DNA of 6,719 nucleotides from Candidatus Omnitrophota bacterium (GTDB lineage: Bacteria; Omnitrophota; Gorgyraeia; Gygaellales; Profunditerraquicolaceae): contig JAQTRM010000057.1 in the NCBI GenBank assembly GCA_028711825.1, forward strand, positions 1 through 6,719. Direction: 5' to 3'. Below the pieces are notes generated by a model, which was not told where the DNA came from, made no database searches, and was given only the letters and a program-made list of their open reading frames with translations. Shown here one piece after another: positions 6,123 to 6,719 of the stretch (positions within the stretch are counted from its first letter, which is position 1; every line of letters begins with the position of its first letter). A program made the position numbers and the translations under genes.

Positions 6123-6608
6123 CTATCTTTCCGAAGGCGGGCATGGTAAATCTCCACCCGGAAACGGGGCATGCCCTCCGCGCGGGAGAGGAACCCGCCC
6201 CTGCTTGAATTCCCTCTGCAATTCATTGAATTTTTCCTGCTGCTGCGGGGTAAGAAGGCCCATGATCTGTTTATCGGTGCTTTCTTTGATGGTCAACATC
6301 GTCCGGCGTAAATCCTTTCCCGCCTCGTCAATCTTCTGGCGCCCTTTTTCCAGTATCTGCCCAACTTTATCTTTCTGTTCGGCATTAAGCTCCAGCTCTT
6401 CCGTGAACATTTGCAAGGGGCCTCCTTTTATCCATCTATGCTTGCCGCGGTCATACCACATCATGCGTTCAGCTTTCTCCCTGAAATCAGCCTTCCTTAA
6501 AAAACGGCCTTTATGAACCGGGCCTCCGGAAATGACGGCACCCGTCAAAACCCCGGCCAAAACACACAATACCGCGAATAACGCCAGATACAACGCATTC
6601 CTGTTCAT
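6123..6608 (-). CDS. Spy/CpxP/ZraP-like membrane-anchored periplasmic protein
   Basis: A 161-aa protein with an uncleaved-looking N-terminal membrane helix (about 6-27, LYLALFAVLCVLAGVLTGAVIS) and a periplasmic, highly charged helical body. Two LTxxQ-like segments are present: LNAEQKDKVGQIL (74-86) and LLTPQQQEKFNELQREF (118-134), joined by a long helix (87-117). This is the pattern of the Spy/CpxP chaperone and CnrR/ZraP metal-sensor superfamily. The C-terminal tail (137-161) is Gly/Pro-rich with one His and one Cys (H146, C156), which might bind metal; this is speculative. Cys15 is not in a proper lipobox. A strong GGAGG (6618-6614) stands 5 nt before ATG 6608. The preceding gene ends 18 bp upstream and the TolC-type gene begins 56 bp downstream, so it is probably in the same operon and may sense or buffer envelope stress relieved by the exporter. 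The family assignment rests on motifs only. Confidence 0.78.
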   Translation of the reverse strand: MNRNALYLALFAVLCVLAGVLTGAVISGGPVHKGRFLRKADFREKAERMMWYDRGKHRWIKGGPLQMFTEELELNAEQKDKVGQILEKGRQKIDEAGKDLRRTMLTIKESTDKQIMGLLTPQQQEKFNELQREFKQGRVPLPRGGHAPFPGGDLPCPPSER

Positions 6609-6626
6609 CTTCCCCTCCCTTTTTAC

Positions 6627-6719
6627 TTATTCCTGGGCACCCAGCACCAGGCCCAATGCCGTCGAAACTGTAACCTGCCCGCCCTTCAACAAACGGTCCT
6701 CCAGCAAATTATCTTCACC
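6627..6719 (-). CDS. C-terminal 30 codons of an unidentified gene
   Basis: Entering from the right edge, one minus-strand frame stays open for 30 codons and stops with TAA (6629-6627). It reads GEDNLLEDRLLKGG then QVTVSTALGLVLGAQE. The other two frames on this strand stop within about 11 codons. The stop lies 18 bp before the next ATG, with that gene's ribosome site in the gap, which is ordinary operon spacing. The fragment is too short to assign a family. Because Spy/CnrR-like genes are often preceded by a sigma factor and its anti-sigma factor, an anti-sigma protein is a plausible guess, but nothing in these 30 residues proves it. Confidence 0.6.
   Translation of the reverse strand, partial: GEDNLLEDRLLKGGQVTVSTALGLVLGAQE

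Overview
The window comes from a Gram-negative (two-membrane) bacterium. It holds two outer-membrane TolC-family channels, a periplasmic adaptor, a MacB-type ABC permease and a Spy/CpxP-like periplasmic protein, all on the minus strand. A long GGGGACGGTTCT-type inverted repeat and the general look of the proteins remind me of uncultivated lineages such as Omnitrophota. That placement is a low-confidence impression, since no rRNA or other marker gene is present.

Layout in the direction of transcription (right to left): (a) 6719-6627, the last 30 codons of an unidentified gene; (b) 6608-6123, a small membrane-anchored Spy/CpxP/ZraP-like protein; (c) 6066-4780, a complete TolC-type outer-membrane factor; (d) 4787-3819, a MacA/HlyD-type adaptor with a very short helical hairpin, overlapping the tolC-type gene by 8 nt; (e) 3797-1821, a full-length MacB. 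Close spacing suggests (a) to (e) form one operon encoding a tripartite MacA-MacB-TolC exporter with a stress-type periplasmic protein.

A 202-bp intergenic region follows (1619-1820). It holds two GGGGAC-containing hairpin repeats, one with perfect 25-bp arms, and then a near-consensus sigma-70 promoter covered by palindromes. This promoter drives a second unit: a TetR-family regulator (1603-992) and, 17 bp later, a second TolC-family protein (974 to beyond position 1). The palindromes point to TetR autoregulation of a tetR-tolC (probably tetR-tolC-adaptor-pump) operon whose remaining genes would lie off the left edge.

Overall this is an efflux/secretion region with two neighbouring operons. 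I see no clearly undescribed system. The points most worth a second look are the repeat cluster, the operator architecture at the tetR promoter, the stunted hairpin of the adaptor, and the Spy-like gene at the head of the macAB-tolC operon.
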